The position numbers and the translations under genes were made by a program. Below, in pieces: positions 26,962 through 36,076 of a stretch of 64,000 bases of DNA. Source of the stretch: Rhizobium sp. Root483D2 (lineage in GTDB: Bacteria; Pseudomonadota; Alphaproteobacteria; Rhizobiales; Rhizobiaceae); NCBI RefSeq assembly GCF_001426685.1, contig NZ_LMFB01000020.1:81784-145783 (forward strand), written 5' to 3'. The stretch's first letter is position 1. The number at the start of each line of letters is the position of its first letter. Below the pieces are notes generated by a model. The model made no database searches, was not told the DNA's origin, and worked only from the letters and a program-made list of their open reading frames with translations.

Positions 26962-27768
26962 ATGACCACACTCTCAACCTTTAAATCCGGTCTTACCGCC
27001 GCGCTGATGCTGAGCTGTGCCGTGCTCGGTTTCGCATCCGCCGCCAATGCCGATGCGATCGACGACATCACCAAGGCGGGCGTGCTGAATGTCGGCGTGT
27101 TTGCCGATTTTCCGCCCTTTTCGTCTGCCAGCGCCGACATGAGCCTGAAGGGCTATGACATCGACGTTGCGCAATATATTGCCGATAGCCTGAAGGTGAA
27201 GCTGGTTCCGGTGCCGGTCACCGGTCAGAACCGCATCCCGTATCTCACTGAAAAGCGCGTCGATCTGCTTGTCAGCGTCGGCTACAGCAAGGAGCGCGCC
27301 GAAGTCATCGATTTCGCCGCAGCCTACGCGCCCTACTACATCGCCGTCATCGGCCCGGCCGCCATGGACGTCAAAGGCAAGGAAGACCTTTCCGGCAAGT
27401 CCATCGCCGTCAACCGCGGCACGCTGGAAGACACCTCGCTGACGGAAGCCGCCCCCAAGGATGCCGATATCAAGCGTTTCGACAACTACAACTCGGTGAT
27501 CCAGGCGTTCATATCCGGCCAGACGGAACTGATGGTTGTCGGCAATGATGTCGGCGCCCAGGTTCTGGCCCGTCAGGAAGCCTTGAAGCCGGAACAGAAA
27601 TTCCAGCTCATGACCTCGCCTTCGCATCTCGCGCTGAACAAGGGCGAAGACCGGCTGAAGGCGGCGGTCAACGATGCCGTTGCCAAGATGCTGGCCGATG
27701 GCAAGCTGGATGCGAGTTCGCAAGCCTGGCTGAAAGTGCCGCTCAATCCTGAAAACCTGAAGGATTGA
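26962..27768 (+). CDS. Polar amino-acid ABC transporter, substrate-binding protein
   Basis: A 268-residue family 3 binding protein. The signal peptide runs to about residue 30 (cleavage probably after AANA). The mature part begins with ITKAGVLNVGVFADFPPFS, continues KGYDIDVAQYIADSL, and has the RAEVIDFAAAYAPYYIAV segment usual for this family. ATG 26962 has AAAGGGGAAT upstream. It should bind a polar or basic amino acid or similar compound for the two permeases that follow. The nearby ureohydrolase suggests a guanidino ligand, but binding-site residues were not tested. Confidence 0.88.
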   Translation: MTTLSTFKSGLTAALMLSCAVLGFASAANADAIDDITKAGVLNVGVFADFPPFSSASADMSLKGYDIDVAQYIADSLKVKLVPVPVTGQNRIPYLTEKRVDLLVSVGYSKERAEVIDFAAAYAPYYIAVIGPAAMDVKGKEDLSGKSIAVNRGTLEDTSLTEAAPKDADIKRFDNYNSVIQAFISGQTELMVVGNDVGAQVLARQEALKPEQKFQLMTSPSHLALNKGEDRLKAAVNDAVAKMLADGKLDASSQAWLKVPLNPENLKD

Positions 27769-27772
27769 TCCT

Positions 27773-28441
27773 TTGGGCTATGTGCTCGACTTCGGCTGGC
27801 TGAGCGATGCGGTCTCCCTGATCGCAAGCGGTGCGGCCATGACGATGTTCCTGATCGCGGTGTCGGCTGTTGCCGGCATCGTGCTCAGTGTTCTGGGTGC
27901 AGCAGCGCGGCGCAGCCGCTACGCTCTGTTGCGCCGCGCGATTGCCGCTTATGTCGAGCTTATCCGCAACACGCCGTTTCTGGTGCAGCTGTTCTTCATC
28001 TTCTTTGGGCTGCCCAGCCTCGGCATCCGCCTCGATCCGGTGGTGGCTGCGATCCTGGCGATGACTCTGAACATGACGGCCTATACGACGGAGATCGTTG
28101 GCGCCGGTCTCGATGCGGTGCCCAAGGGACAGAAGGAGGCGGCGCTTGCGCTTGGCCTGCGGCCCCGCCTGGTGTTTATCAAGATCGTGCTGCCGCAGGC
28201 GCTGAAGGTGATCTTCCCGGCGCTGACCAGCCAGATCGTCATCATGATGCTGGAATCGGCCGTCGTCTCGCAGATCGCCGTGCGCGAGCTCACCTATGAG
28301 GCAGATCTCCTGCAGGCCCGAACGTTCCGGGCCTTCGAGACCTATTTCATCGTGACGCTCGTCTATCTTGCCATGAGCATCGGCCTGCGCCGCTTGCTCG
28401 TCGCCGGCGGCAACCGCTTTCTGGCGGGAGGCGTGTCGTGA
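27773..28441 (+). CDS. Amino-acid ABC transporter permease (first)
   Basis: A 222-residue HisM/GlnP-type permease with about five membrane segments. The motif RNTPFLVQLFFIFFGLPSLG is characteristic, and the EAA loop reads EAALALGLRPRLVFIKIVLPQA. The likely start is TTG 27773 with AAGGA eight bases upstream; a GTG at 27782 is an alternative. It overlaps the second permease by four bases (GTGTCGTGA). Confidence 0.86.
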   Translation: MGYVLDFGWLSDAVSLIASGAAMTMFLIAVSAVAGIVLSVLGAAARRSRYALLRRAIAAYVELIRNTPFLVQLFFIFFGLPSLGIRLDPVVAAILAMTLNMTAYTTEIVGAGLDAVPKGQKEAALALGLRPRLVFIKIVLPQALKVIFPALTSQIVIMMLESAVVSQIAVRELTYEADLLQARTFRAFETYFIVTLVYLAMSIGLRRLLVAGGNRFLAGGVS

Positions 28442-29085
28442 TCGAATTCACCCTTTGGGACATCATCCGCAATTTGCTTCTGGCGGCGCGCTGGACCATC
28501 CTTCTGTCGGCCGTCGCCTTCGTGGGCGGCACGATCGTCGGCCTTGTCATCCTGTTCATGCGCATTTCCAAGCGGCGCTGGGTGCAGCGCTTTGCCGAAT
28601 ATTATATCGGCCTGTTTCAGGGCACGCCGCTGTTGATGCAGCTGTTTCTGCTGTTCTTCGGCCTGCCGCTGATCGGCCTGCGCATCGAGCCCTGGACGGC
28701 TGCGGTACTGGGCCTGACGCTGTGCGCCAGCGCGTTTCTGGCGGAAATCTGGCGCGGCGGCGTGCAGGCGGTGCCGCTTGGGCAATGGGATGCCGGCAGC
28801 AGCCTGGGATTGCATTATCTCAAGCAGTTGCGGCTGATCGTCCTGCCGCAGGCCTTTGCGATGACGCGGGCGCCGACGGTCGGCTTTCTGGTGCAACTGA
28901 TCAAGAGCACGGCCTTGACATCGATCATCGGATTTGAGGAACTGGTCAGGACCTCGAATGCGATCAACAATGCGACCTTCGAGCCGTTCAAGGTCTATGG
29001 CTTCGTGGCGCTGATCTATTTCGCCTTGTGTTTTCCGCTGACGCGCTACGCCAAGATGCTGGAGCTTCGCGCGCTAAAACACTGA
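28438..29085 (+). CDS. Amino-acid ABC transporter permease (second)
   Basis: A 215-residue partner permease starting at GTG 28438. It has FQGTPLLMQLFLLFFGLPLIG and the EAA loop DAGSSLGLHYLKQLRLIVLPQA. The two permeases form the channel for the binding protein at 26962. The HisP/GlnQ-type ATPase that normally follows is missing; the next gene is a different binding protein. Confidence 0.86.
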   Translation: MIEFTLWDIIRNLLLAARWTILLSAVAFVGGTIVGLVILFMRISKRRWVQRFAEYYIGLFQGTPLLMQLFLLFFGLPLIGLRIEPWTAAVLGLTLCASAFLAEIWRGGVQAVPLGQWDAGSSLGLHYLKQLRLIVLPQAFAMTRAPTVGFLVQLIKSTALTSIIGFEELVRTSNAINNATFEPFKVYGFVALIYFALCFPLTRYAKMLELRALKH

Positions 29086-29179
29086 TCAATCCGTGGTCCG
29101 GGGCTTGCAAGCCGGACCAAAAATTGGGAACAGACCGGAAGCCACAAAGACGGCACCGGCATAGAACAGGAGAACTAGG

Positions 29180-30268
29180 ATGACAGACTTTCTCAAACAG
29201 ACGATCGGCCGCCGCGCCGTGCTCGGTGCCGGCCTTGCCGGTGCATCGATGCTGGCCATGCCGTCCATCCTGCGCGCGCAGGAAAAGTCGCTGAAGGTCG
29301 GCGTCTATGGCGGCTACTTCAAGGATTCCTTCGACAAGAACATCTTCCCGGATTTCACCAAGGCGACTGGCATTGCCGTCGAGGCGATCGCGGAGCCGAC
29401 CGGCGAAGCCTGGCTGGTGCAGCTCGATCAGGCCGCCAAGGCAGGCCAGGCTCCGGCCGACGTGTCGATGATGTCGCAGGTGGCGATGTTGAAGGGGCAG
29501 GCGACCGACCTTTGGGCGCCGCTCGACATGGCGAAGATCCCCAATGGCGCAAACCTCATCGAGCGGTTCGTCAACAAGTATCCGGACGGCCGCGTCGCCG
29601 GCATCGGTGCCGTGTCCTGGTACATCACGCTCGTTACCAATACCGACGTCTACAAGGAAGCCCCGACATCCTGGCAGGCGTTCTGGGATCCGGCAAATGC
29701 CGACAAGCTCGGTCTCCTGGCGCTGGTGTCCAATTCCTTCCTGCTCGAAGTGACAGCCAAGACCTTCTTTGGCGGCACCAATGCGCTGGATACGGAAGAG
29801 GGCGTCCAGAAGGCCTTCGACAAGCTGGCCGAAGTCAAGCCGAACGTGCGCCTGTGGTACCGTGACGAAGCCCAGTTCGAACAGGCGCTGAAATCTGGCG
29901 AAATCCCGATGGGCCAGTATTACCACGACGTCACCGGCCTTGCCGCTGCCGACGGCAATCCCGTCCGCTCGACCTTCCCCAAGGAAGGCGGCATTCAGGA
30001 CAGTGGTTGCTGGGCGCTGTCGCGCGCATCGACGAAGGTCGATGAGGCCCATGAATTCATCAACTACATGAGCCAGCCGTCGATCCAGGCAATCCTGTCG
30101 CGCAAGGTCGGCACCTCGCCGACGGTCAAGCGCGAGCTGACGGACCTTACGGACGCGGAATTTTCCGCCGTCTCCTCCGATATCGAACCGATCATTCCGC
30201 GCTACGATCTCTACCAGACGAAGTCGGACTGGCTGAACCAGAAATGGACGGAACTGATCGTCGGTTGA
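29180..30268 (+). CDS. Polyamine/iron-type ABC transporter, substrate-binding protein (PotD-like)
   Basis: A 362-residue family 1 extracellular protein. The N terminus has a twin-arginine-like motif (GRRAVLGAGLAGASML), so export may be by Tat, with cleavage probably after ILRA. The mature part starts KSLKVGVYGGYFKDSF and continues with KATGIAVEAI, as in spermidine/putrescine-type proteins. AGGAGAACTAGG precedes ATG 29180. Its ATPase and permeases follow after a repeat. A ligand such as a polyamine or guanidino amine fits the context. Confidence 0.87.
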   Translation: MTDFLKQTIGRRAVLGAGLAGASMLAMPSILRAQEKSLKVGVYGGYFKDSFDKNIFPDFTKATGIAVEAIAEPTGEAWLVQLDQAAKAGQAPADVSMMSQVAMLKGQATDLWAPLDMAKIPNGANLIERFVNKYPDGRVAGIGAVSWYITLVTNTDVYKEAPTSWQAFWDPANADKLGLLALVSNSFLLEVTAKTFFGGTNALDTEEGVQKAFDKLAEVKPNVRLWYRDEAQFEQALKSGEIPMGQYYHDVTGLAAADGNPVRSTFPKEGGIQDSGCWALSRASTKVDEAHEFINYMSQPSIQAILSRKVGTSPTVKRELTDLTDAEFSAVSSDIEPIIPRYDLYQTKSDWLNQKWTELIVG

Positions 30269-30273
30269 TTTCT

Positions 30274-30386
30274 ACCCTCCCCTTGAGGGGGAGGGTCGGC
30301 ACGCAGTGCCGGGGTGGGGTGACCTTTTGCGCCAAACAAGGGATCACCCCCACCCGCAGCTGCGCTGCGCCACGACCTTCATGGGT
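30274..30386. repeat. Intergenic inverted repeat after the PotD-like gene
   Basis: ACCCTCCCC at 30274-30282 pairs exactly with GGGGAGGGT at 30288-30296, forming a hairpin just after the stop codon. GGGGTGGGGTGACC and GGATCACCCCCACCC further on form a second dyad. It separates the binding-protein gene from the ATPase gene. Confidence 0.7.
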
Positions 30387-30441
30387 CCTGCGCGGTGACT
30401 GAAGATACGATTTCCGCATGATGCGAAAAGACAGGAACACG

Positions 30442-31479
30442 ATGTCAGGCCTCGTCCTCAACAATGTCACGAAGGAATTCGGGACTTTCACTGCGGTCAA
30501 CAATGTCGAGCTGACGGTGCCGCATGGTACGTTTGTCTGCATGCTGGGACCGTCCGGTTGCGGCAAGACCACGCTGCTCAGGATGATCGCCGGGCTCGAC
30601 CTGCCGACTGGCGGTGCGATCCGGCTTGATGGCGAGGACATCACCCATGTTCCCACCCACAAGCGCAATCTCGGCATGGTGTTCCAGTCGCTGGCGCTGT
30701 TTCCGCATCTGACGGTCGGTGAAAACATCGCCTATCCCTTGCGCATTCGCGGCGCACCGAAGGAGGATCAGAAGAAGCGGGTCGATGAACTCCTGTCGAT
30801 GATCCATCTGAGCGGCTATTCCGACCGGCCGGTGTCGAAACTGTCCGGCGGCCAGCGGCAGCGCGTGGCGATTGCCCGGGCGCTGGCGATCTCGCCGAAA
30901 CTGTTCCTGCTCGACGAGCCGCTCTCGGCGCTCGACGCGAAATTGCGCGAGGCGATGCAGGTGGAATTACGCCAGCTGCAGCAGCAGCTCGGCATCACCA
31001 CCATCGTGGTCACCCATGACCAGCGCGAGGCGATGACCATGGCCGATACGGTCGTCGTCATGAAGGGCGGCGAAATCCGCCAGGCCGCGTCGCCGATCGA
31101 GATCTACCGCCGCCCGGCCGATACGTTTGTTGCCGATTTCATCGGCTCGACCAATCTGCTCGAGGCCGAAGCCGATAGCGCCGGCCGCGTCACCGTGCTC
31201 GGCCAGCCGGTGTCCGGCTTGTCTCTCGGTGCCGCTACCAGCAAGGCAACGCTGTCGATCCGGCCGGAAGACGTGCATCTGACGGCGCCTGGCGATGGCG
31301 CGCTGTCCGGCACCGTCACCTTCGTGCGCGACCTTGGCGGCACGATCGAAACCTTCGTCGATATCGCCGGCCGCCAGATCGTTGCGGTCTCGACGCCGCG
31401 CGCCCGGCCGGATGTCACCGTCGGTCAGCCGGTCGGCGTGGTGCTGCTTCCCGATGTTTGCGTGGTGCTGGCCAAATGA
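30442..31479 (+). CDS. Polyamine-type ABC transporter ATP-binding protein (PotA-like)
   Basis: A 345-residue ATPase. The Walker A site is GPSGCGKTTLLR, the signature LSGGQRQRVAIARAL, Walker B LFLLDEPLSALDA, and the switch VVTHDQREAMT. A TOBE-type domain fills the C-terminal third. ATG 30442 has AGGA six bases upstream; the ATGs at 30418 and 30421 would add eight or seven residues. It overlaps the first permease (ATGA). It powers the PotB/PotC-like pair and is not of the HisP class expected for the amino-acid permeases upstream. Confidence 0.9.
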   Translation: MSGLVLNNVTKEFGTFTAVNNVELTVPHGTFVCMLGPSGCGKTTLLRMIAGLDLPTGGAIRLDGEDITHVPTHKRNLGMVFQSLALFPHLTVGENIAYPLRIRGAPKEDQKKRVDELLSMIHLSGYSDRPVSKLSGGQRQRVAIARALAISPKLFLLDEPLSALDAKLREAMQVELRQLQQQLGITTIVVTHDQREAMTMADTVVVMKGGEIRQAASPIEIYRRPADTFVADFIGSTNLLEAEADSAGRVTVLGQPVSGLSLGAATSKATLSIRPEDVHLTAPGDGALSGTVTFVRDLGGTIETFVDIAGRQIVAVSTPRARPDVTVGQPVGVVLLPDVCVVLAK

Positions 31480-32330
31480 GACGCGAAGCCCCGCAAAAAC
31501 TCGGCGATTACGGACCGCTGTTCTTTCCGGCGATGATGCTCATCGTCTTCTTCGTCGTGCCGTTTGCGACGATGATCGCCGTCTCCTTCTTCCAGCGCCA
31601 ACAGGGCGGCTTCTACGTACCGGCGTTCGAGCTCGCCAATTACCAGCGCTTCCTCAGCCTGTTCTTTGCCAACGTGCTGGGCTTCTCCCTGATGCTCGCG
31701 GTCACGGTGGCGATCTGCTGCGTTGTGCTCGCCGTTCCCTTCACCTATCTCCTGACCCGCATGACCCGGAAGGTGCAGATCATCTGGCTGGTGGCGCTGC
31801 TGTCGGTTCTGTCGCTGTCCGAGGTCATTATCGGTTTTGCCTGGTCAACGCTGTTTTCGCGCACGGCCGGGATCACCAATCTTCTGGTCATGGCCGGTAT
31901 CATGAGCGAGGCCAAGGCGCTGTTGCCGAGCTTCGGCGCGGTGCTGACCGGCATGGTCTACCAGGCCTTTCCCTACACGGTCCTCGTGCTTTATCCCGCA
32001 CTGGTGCGGCTTGATCCAACACTCACCGAAGCGGCGAGAACGCTCGGCGCATCGCCTGTCAAGGCGTTCTTCACGGTCGTCATTCCGGCCCTTCGCAACA
32101 CGATTACGGCGACGCTGATCATGGTGTTCATCTTCGCGCTCGGCTCCTATCTCCTGCCACAGCTGCTCGGCCGGCCGCAGCACTGGACGCTGTCGGTGCT
32201 GATCACCGACCAGGCGATCTACCAGTCGAACATGCCGTTTGCCGCAGCAATGGCGGTGTTTCTGGTGCTGGTGACGCTGGGGCTGGTCGCTCTGACCGTG
32301 CTTGCCGGACGCAAGGGAGAAGCGGCATGA
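31476..32330 (+). CDS. Polyamine-type ABC transporter permease (PotB-like)
   Basis: A 284-residue permease with six hydrophobic segments. The first is LFFPAMMLIVFFVVPFATMIAVSFF. The EAA loop is EAARTLGASPVKAFFTVVIPAL. It overlaps both the ATPase gene before it and the permease gene after it by four bases, so the operon is tightly coupled. Confidence 0.88.
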   Translation: MRREAPQKLGDYGPLFFPAMMLIVFFVVPFATMIAVSFFQRQQGGFYVPAFELANYQRFLSLFFANVLGFSLMLAVTVAICCVVLAVPFTYLLTRMTRKVQIIWLVALLSVLSLSEVIIGFAWSTLFSRTAGITNLLVMAGIMSEAKALLPSFGAVLTGMVYQAFPYTVLVLYPALVRLDPTLTEAARTLGASPVKAFFTVVIPALRNTITATLIMVFIFALGSYLLPQLLGRPQHWTLSVLITDQAIYQSNMPFAAAMAVFLVLVTLGLVALTVLAGRKGEAA

Positions 32331-33127
32331 CGGGGGCGCTGAGCAAAGTCTATTTCTTCCTGATCGGCCTGTTCCTGGCTGCGCCGATGATCGTCGTTGC
32401 CGGCGTGTCAGTGAATGCCCGGCAGACGCTCGCCTTTCCGCCCAAGGGGTTTTCGCTCTCCTGGTACGGCGAGATTTTCCTCAATCCGGAATGGCGCAAT
32501 GCGCTGTTTGCCTCGCTGACGCTTGCGGTCCTGTCGGCCGCCCTGGCGGTTGCCATCGCGCTGCCGCTTGCCTGGTTCCTGTGGCGGCGGATTGCGCCCT
32601 GGGCCAATATTTTCCAGCTTCTCGGCATCGCGCCGTTCACGCTGCCGCCTGTCATCACGGCGCTTGGCCTTTTGACCTTCTGGGCAACGACCGGTTTCTA
32701 TGGCCAGCCCTGGACCGCCGTTGTCAGCCACGCGATCTTTTTCGTGACGCTGCCGCTGGTGACGCTGTCGCTCGGCTTTACCGCGATCGACCGCTCGCTG
32801 GTCGAGGCTGCGGCGACCATGGGCGCCGATGACCGGACGATCTTCCGCACCGTCGTGCTGCCGCTGATCCTGCCCTATATCGTTTCGGGCTATGCATTTG
32901 CCTTCGTGCTGTCGCTCAACGAATATATCGTTGCCTATATGACCGTCGGCTTCACCATGGAAACACTGCCGATCAAGATCTTCAACGCGCTGCGCTATGG
33001 CTATACGCCGACCATGGCATCGGTCACCATCCTGTTCGTCGCAACGGCGGCGGTCATCTTCTCCCTTGTCGCGCGGTTTGGCGATCTGCCCAAGCTGCTC
33101 GGCGCCATGTCATCGGACGACACATGA
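32327..33127 (+). CDS. Polyamine-type ABC transporter permease (PotC-like)
   Basis: A 266-residue permease. After the first membrane segment comes the periplasmic loop FPPKGFSLSWYGEIFLNPEW, typical of PotC-type proteins, and the EAA loop is EAAATMGADDRTIFRTVVLPLI. Its stop overlaps the start of the amidase gene (ATGA), so uptake and a hydrolytic step are coexpressed. Confidence 0.88.
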   Translation: MTGALSKVYFFLIGLFLAAPMIVVAGVSVNARQTLAFPPKGFSLSWYGEIFLNPEWRNALFASLTLAVLSAALAVAIALPLAWFLWRRIAPWANIFQLLGIAPFTLPPVITALGLLTFWATTGFYGQPWTAVVSHAIFFVTLPLVTLSLGFTAIDRSLVEAAATMGADDRTIFRTVVLPLILPYIVSGYAFAFVLSLNEYIVAYMTVGFTMETLPIKIFNALRYGYTPTMASVTILFVATAAVIFSLVARFGDLPKLLGAMSSDDT

Positions 33128-33900
33128 TCACGCTCGCCGCCTTGCAGATGAAATCGAAAAGCGGCGATACCACCGCCAATCTCGCCCGCATCGAAGAGGC
33201 GGCACGGGAGGCTGCGGCCAAGGGTGCGAGCCTCTTGATCACGCCGGAACTCGGGCTGAGCGGCTATGGCGCCGGCGATGTCATCAGCGAACTGGCGGAG
33301 CCTGCCGACGGGCCGCTGGTGCGGCAACTGCAGGCGATTTCGGTTAAGCTTGGCATTGCCATCATCGCCGGTTTTGCCGAAAAGGCCGAAGACACCGTCT
33401 TCAACAGTTGCGTCTATGCCGATGGTGCGGCCGCACCCGTCATCTACCGGAAATCCAATCTTTACGGCGATTACGAGCGGGGGCTGTTTACCGCTGCCGC
33501 GCCGGGCACGGTGTTGTTTGATCACCGCGGCGTCAGATGCGGCATGCTGATCTGCTACGATGTCGAATTCCCGGAAAATGTCCGGCGCCTGGCGCTTGCG
33601 GGCGCCGATGCGGTTCTGGTGCCGACGGCGCTGCCTGCCGGCTATTCCGGCACGTTCATTGCCGATCACATGATCCAGACCCGCGCTTTCGAAAACCAGG
33701 TTTTCGTCGCCTATATCAACCATTGCGGCGCTGACGAGCGCTTCAGCTTTGCCGGATCGTCGCGGGTGGCAGCACCCGATGGCACTTTGCTTGCCAGCGC
33801 AGCACCTCAGGGCGAAGTGCTGATGGTGGCAGTGCTCGATCCGGCCGCCTTCAAGGTGTCCAGAAGCGAGAATACCTATCTGGCCGACAGGCGGGCGTGA
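33124..33900 (+). CDS. Carbon-nitrogen hydrolase (nitrilase superfamily amidase)
   Basis: A 258-residue nitrilase-fold enzyme. The catalytic Glu42 is in TPELGLSGY, Lys110 in YRKSNLYGDYERG and the nucleophile Cys144 in LICYDVEFPENVRR. Members include N-carbamoylputrescine amidase and small amide hydrolases such as guanidinobutyramide hydrolase. The YDVEFPE signature and the length fit cytoplasmic amidases of about 260-280 residues. It ends the importer operon by ATGA overlap. Together with the ureohydrolase it could open a guanidino amide. The substrate is unknown. Confidence 0.86.
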   Translation: MITLAALQMKSKSGDTTANLARIEEAAREAAAKGASLLITPELGLSGYGAGDVISELAEPADGPLVRQLQAISVKLGIAIIAGFAEKAEDTVFNSCVYADGAAAPVIYRKSNLYGDYERGLFTAAAPGTVLFDHRGVRCGMLICYDVEFPENVRRLALAGADAVLVPTALPAGYSGTFIADHMIQTRAFENQVFVAYINHCGADERFSFAGSSRVAAPDGTLLASAAPQGEVLMVAVLDPAAFKVSRSENTYLADRRA

Positions 33901-33953
33901 CCAGCAACGGTGCGGATGGTAGGGTGCTTCATTGCGCGTGTTGAGGAGCCGCC

Positions 33954-34292
33954 ATGACCGGAAGGGTAACGGGCCGCTGTCATTGCGGTGAGGTTCAGGT
34001 GTCGGTGATCTCAGCGCCCGCTGAGGTAACCGAGTGCCATTGCTCGATCTGCCGCCGCTACGCACCGCTCTGGGCGTATTACCAGACGGGCGACGTCCAG
34101 TTGAGCGGCCCGACGGATATTTACCGCTGGGGCAGACAGCATATCGACTTTCACCGCTGCCACCAGTGTGGTTGCGTGATGGCCTGGATGCCGCGCGGTG
34201 ATTACCCCGAATGCGGCATCAACGCGCGCATGCTCGATGGCTTTGATCTCCGCGCAATCACGCTGATTGTGGAAGAGGATTCCTCGGTCTAA
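33954..34292 (+). CDS. GFA/CENP-V domain zinc protein
   Basis: A 112-residue protein of the GFA (glutathione-dependent formaldehyde-activating-like) fold. Cysteines follow the family pattern: Cys9 and Cys11 (CHCG), Cys28, Cys30 and Cys33 (CHCSIC), and Cys69, Cys72 and Cys74, fitting two zinc sites. GAGGAG precedes ATG 33954. The name reflects a weakly supported role in formaldehyde-glutathione chemistry, and most members have no known activity. It has its own leader 53 bases after the amidase gene. Confidence 0.83.
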   Translation: MTGRVTGRCHCGEVQVSVISAPAEVTECHCSICRRYAPLWAYYQTGDVQLSGPTDIYRWGRQHIDFHRCHQCGCVMAWMPRGDYPECGINARMLDGFDLRAITLIVEEDSSV

Positions 34293-34409
34293 AGCGCTTC
34301 ATCTTCAGACGTCACCAGCCTGCCAAAGCGATGAAAACATGGAATCGGCATCGGTTGCGGAAACCATCGGTGCTTTCCGTCCGTATTCTTCTCAACAGAG
34401 GAGAAAGAC

Positions 34410-34910
34410 ATGAAACGCATCCTGTTTTCGCTGACCGCTCTTGCCCTTCTATCCGCTCCATTGCCGGCCTTTGCCAAGGATACGATGATGGAAACGTTCT
34501 TTCGCGGAAAAACCACCGCGACGGGTTCCTTTTCCGCCATCAACGGCGTCAACCGCCAGTTCGACGTCGTACTGACCGGCAGGCTGCGTGGCGACGTGCT
34601 GACCGTGCGGGAGGATTTCGTCTATTCCGACGGTGAAAAAGACCGCAAGACCTGGCGTTTCGTTCGCACGGGGCCTTCGAGCTATTCCGGAACGCGAGAG
34701 GACGTGATCGGCAAGACGACAGTGCGTGTCGATGGCAACACGGCGCGCTTTACCTATCTCGTTGATCTCGATCCAGGCCCTAAGAAGAATGTCGTGCGTT
34801 TCTACGACAAGATGGTTCTGGCCGGGGATGGCGCCACGATCGCCAATACCGCGACCGTCTGGAAATATATCTTCCCGGTGGCGCGTGTGAAGGTCGATTT
34901 CAAGCGCTAA
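34410..34910 (+). CDS. Exported DUF3833-like protein
   Basis: A 166-residue protein with a clear signal peptide (MKRILFSLTALALLSAPLPAFA) and a mature beta-rich domain starting KDTMMETFFRGKTTATGSF, which resembles DUF3833 proteins. There is no lipobox. GAGGAGA precedes ATG 34410. The function of the family is unknown; it is periplasmic by prediction. It stands alone between the GFA gene and a VOC gene. Confidence 0.75.
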   Translation: MKRILFSLTALALLSAPLPAFAKDTMMETFFRGKTTATGSFSAINGVNRQFDVVLTGRLRGDVLTVREDFVYSDGEKDRKTWRFVRTGPSSYSGTREDVIGKTTVRVDGNTARFTYLVDLDPGPKKNVVRFYDKMVLAGDGATIANTATVWKYIFPVARVKVDFKR

Positions 34911-35023
34911 ACGCTCTGGGTTCGTTCATGAATGGTGAACAATCTGTCCGTGCCGGGCCTCTTTATTAAACGGGCGCGCAGGCCGATATTGCCTTCACAC
35001 AGTCACGAATGGAGGCGAGAGCC

Positions 35024-35977
35024 ATGAGCTTGCAACTGACCGGAATTCATCATCTGACCGCGATCACCGCGAACGCCAAGGAAAACCTGCGTTTCTACAC
35101 GCAAGTCCTCGGCATGCGGCTGGTCAAGAAGACCGTGAACCAGGACGATACAACCGCCTATCACCTTTTTTATGCCGACGGCGAGGCGACGCCGGGAACG
35201 GACCTGACTTTTTTCGACTGGCCGGTCAACCGCGAGACCCGTGGCACCCATAGTGTTTCGCGCACCGGGCTTCGTGTCGGCAGCCCGGAGAGCATCGAAT
35301 GGTGGAAGGCTAGGTTCGGCGAACTGAGCATCGCGTCCGAAGATATCGGCGAGATCGACGGCCGCCTGTCGCTTGATTTCGAAGATGGCGAGGGCCAACG
35401 GTTCCGGCTGATCGACGATGGCGGCCTTGCGCCGTCGCATCCCTGGGACCGCAGCCCGGTTCCCGCCGAGCACCAGATCAAGGGGCTTGGCCCCATCACC
35501 ATGAGCGTTCCGGATATTACCAATACGCAGCTGGTTCTCGAGCAGGTGATGAACATGACCAGACAGCGCCAATATCCGTCACCGGATGGCAAGGGCGAGG
35601 TGCATGTGTTCTCCATGGGTGAGGGTGGACCGGCCGCCGAACTGCATGTAGCCGTTCAGCCCGGCCTGCCGACCGCCCGCCAGGGTGCCGGTGCCGTTCA
35701 TCATGTCGCGTTCCGCGCGCCGGATGAGGCTGCGCTGCACGCATGGACCGAACGGCTGCAGGAGTTCCGCCTGCCGTCGAGCGGTGAGGTCGAACGGTTT
35801 TATTTCCGGTCGCTCTATTTCCGCGAGCCGAACGGCATCCTGTTCGAAATCGCCACCGACGGACCCGGTTTTGCCGTGGACGAGCCGATGGAGACCATGG
35901 GCGAGGGACTGTCGCTGCCGCCCTTCCTGGAGCACAAGCGCTCCCAGATCGAGGCCCGGCTCAAGCCGTTGATTTGA
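35024..35977 (+). CDS. VOC-family ring-cleaving dioxygenase-like protein (MhqO-like)
   Basis: A 317-residue protein with two glyoxalase/VOC modules. [36 protein letters not shown] opens the first, [13 protein letters not shown] opens the second, and [12 protein letters not shown] supplies the usual metal-ligand Glu. The layout matches the MhqO/PcpA-like group linked to quinone and electrophile resistance. ATG 35024 has GGAGG eight bases upstream; the ATG at 35009 has none. A terminator follows, so it seems to be a single-gene unit. An FMN reductase and a second MhqO-type gene fused to a hydrolase lie just downstream. Confidence 0.86.
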   Translation: MSLQLTGIHHLTAITANAKENLRFYTQVLGMRLVKKTVNQDDTTAYHLFYADGEATPGTDLTFFDWPVNRETRGTHSVSRTGLRVGSPESIEWWKARFGELSIASEDIGEIDGRLSLDFEDGEGQRFRLIDDGGLAPSHPWDRSPVPAEHQIKGLGPITMSVPDITNTQLVLEQVMNMTRQRQYPSPDGKGEVHVFSMGEGGPAAELHVAVQPGLPTARQGAGAVHHVAFRAPDEAALHAWTERLQEFRLPSSGEVERFYFRSLYFREPNGILFEIATDGPGFAVDEPMETMGEGLSLPPFLEHKRSQIEARLKPLI

Positions 35978-35988
35978 TATCGTCAATA

Positions 35989-36016
35989 AGCCGGGAGCCA
36001 TATTCCCGGCTTTTGT
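35989..36016 (+). terminator. Rho-independent terminator
   Basis: GCCGGGA at 35990-35996 pairs with TCCCGGC at 36004-36010 and is followed by TTTTGTGT. It ends transcription of the VOC gene before the FMN reductase gene. Confidence 0.75.
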
Positions 36017-36076
36017 GTCTGTACTTTTGCCGGTTTCGCAGCATGCTTCCGGCAAGAGTAAAAAGGAATCGTGCGC

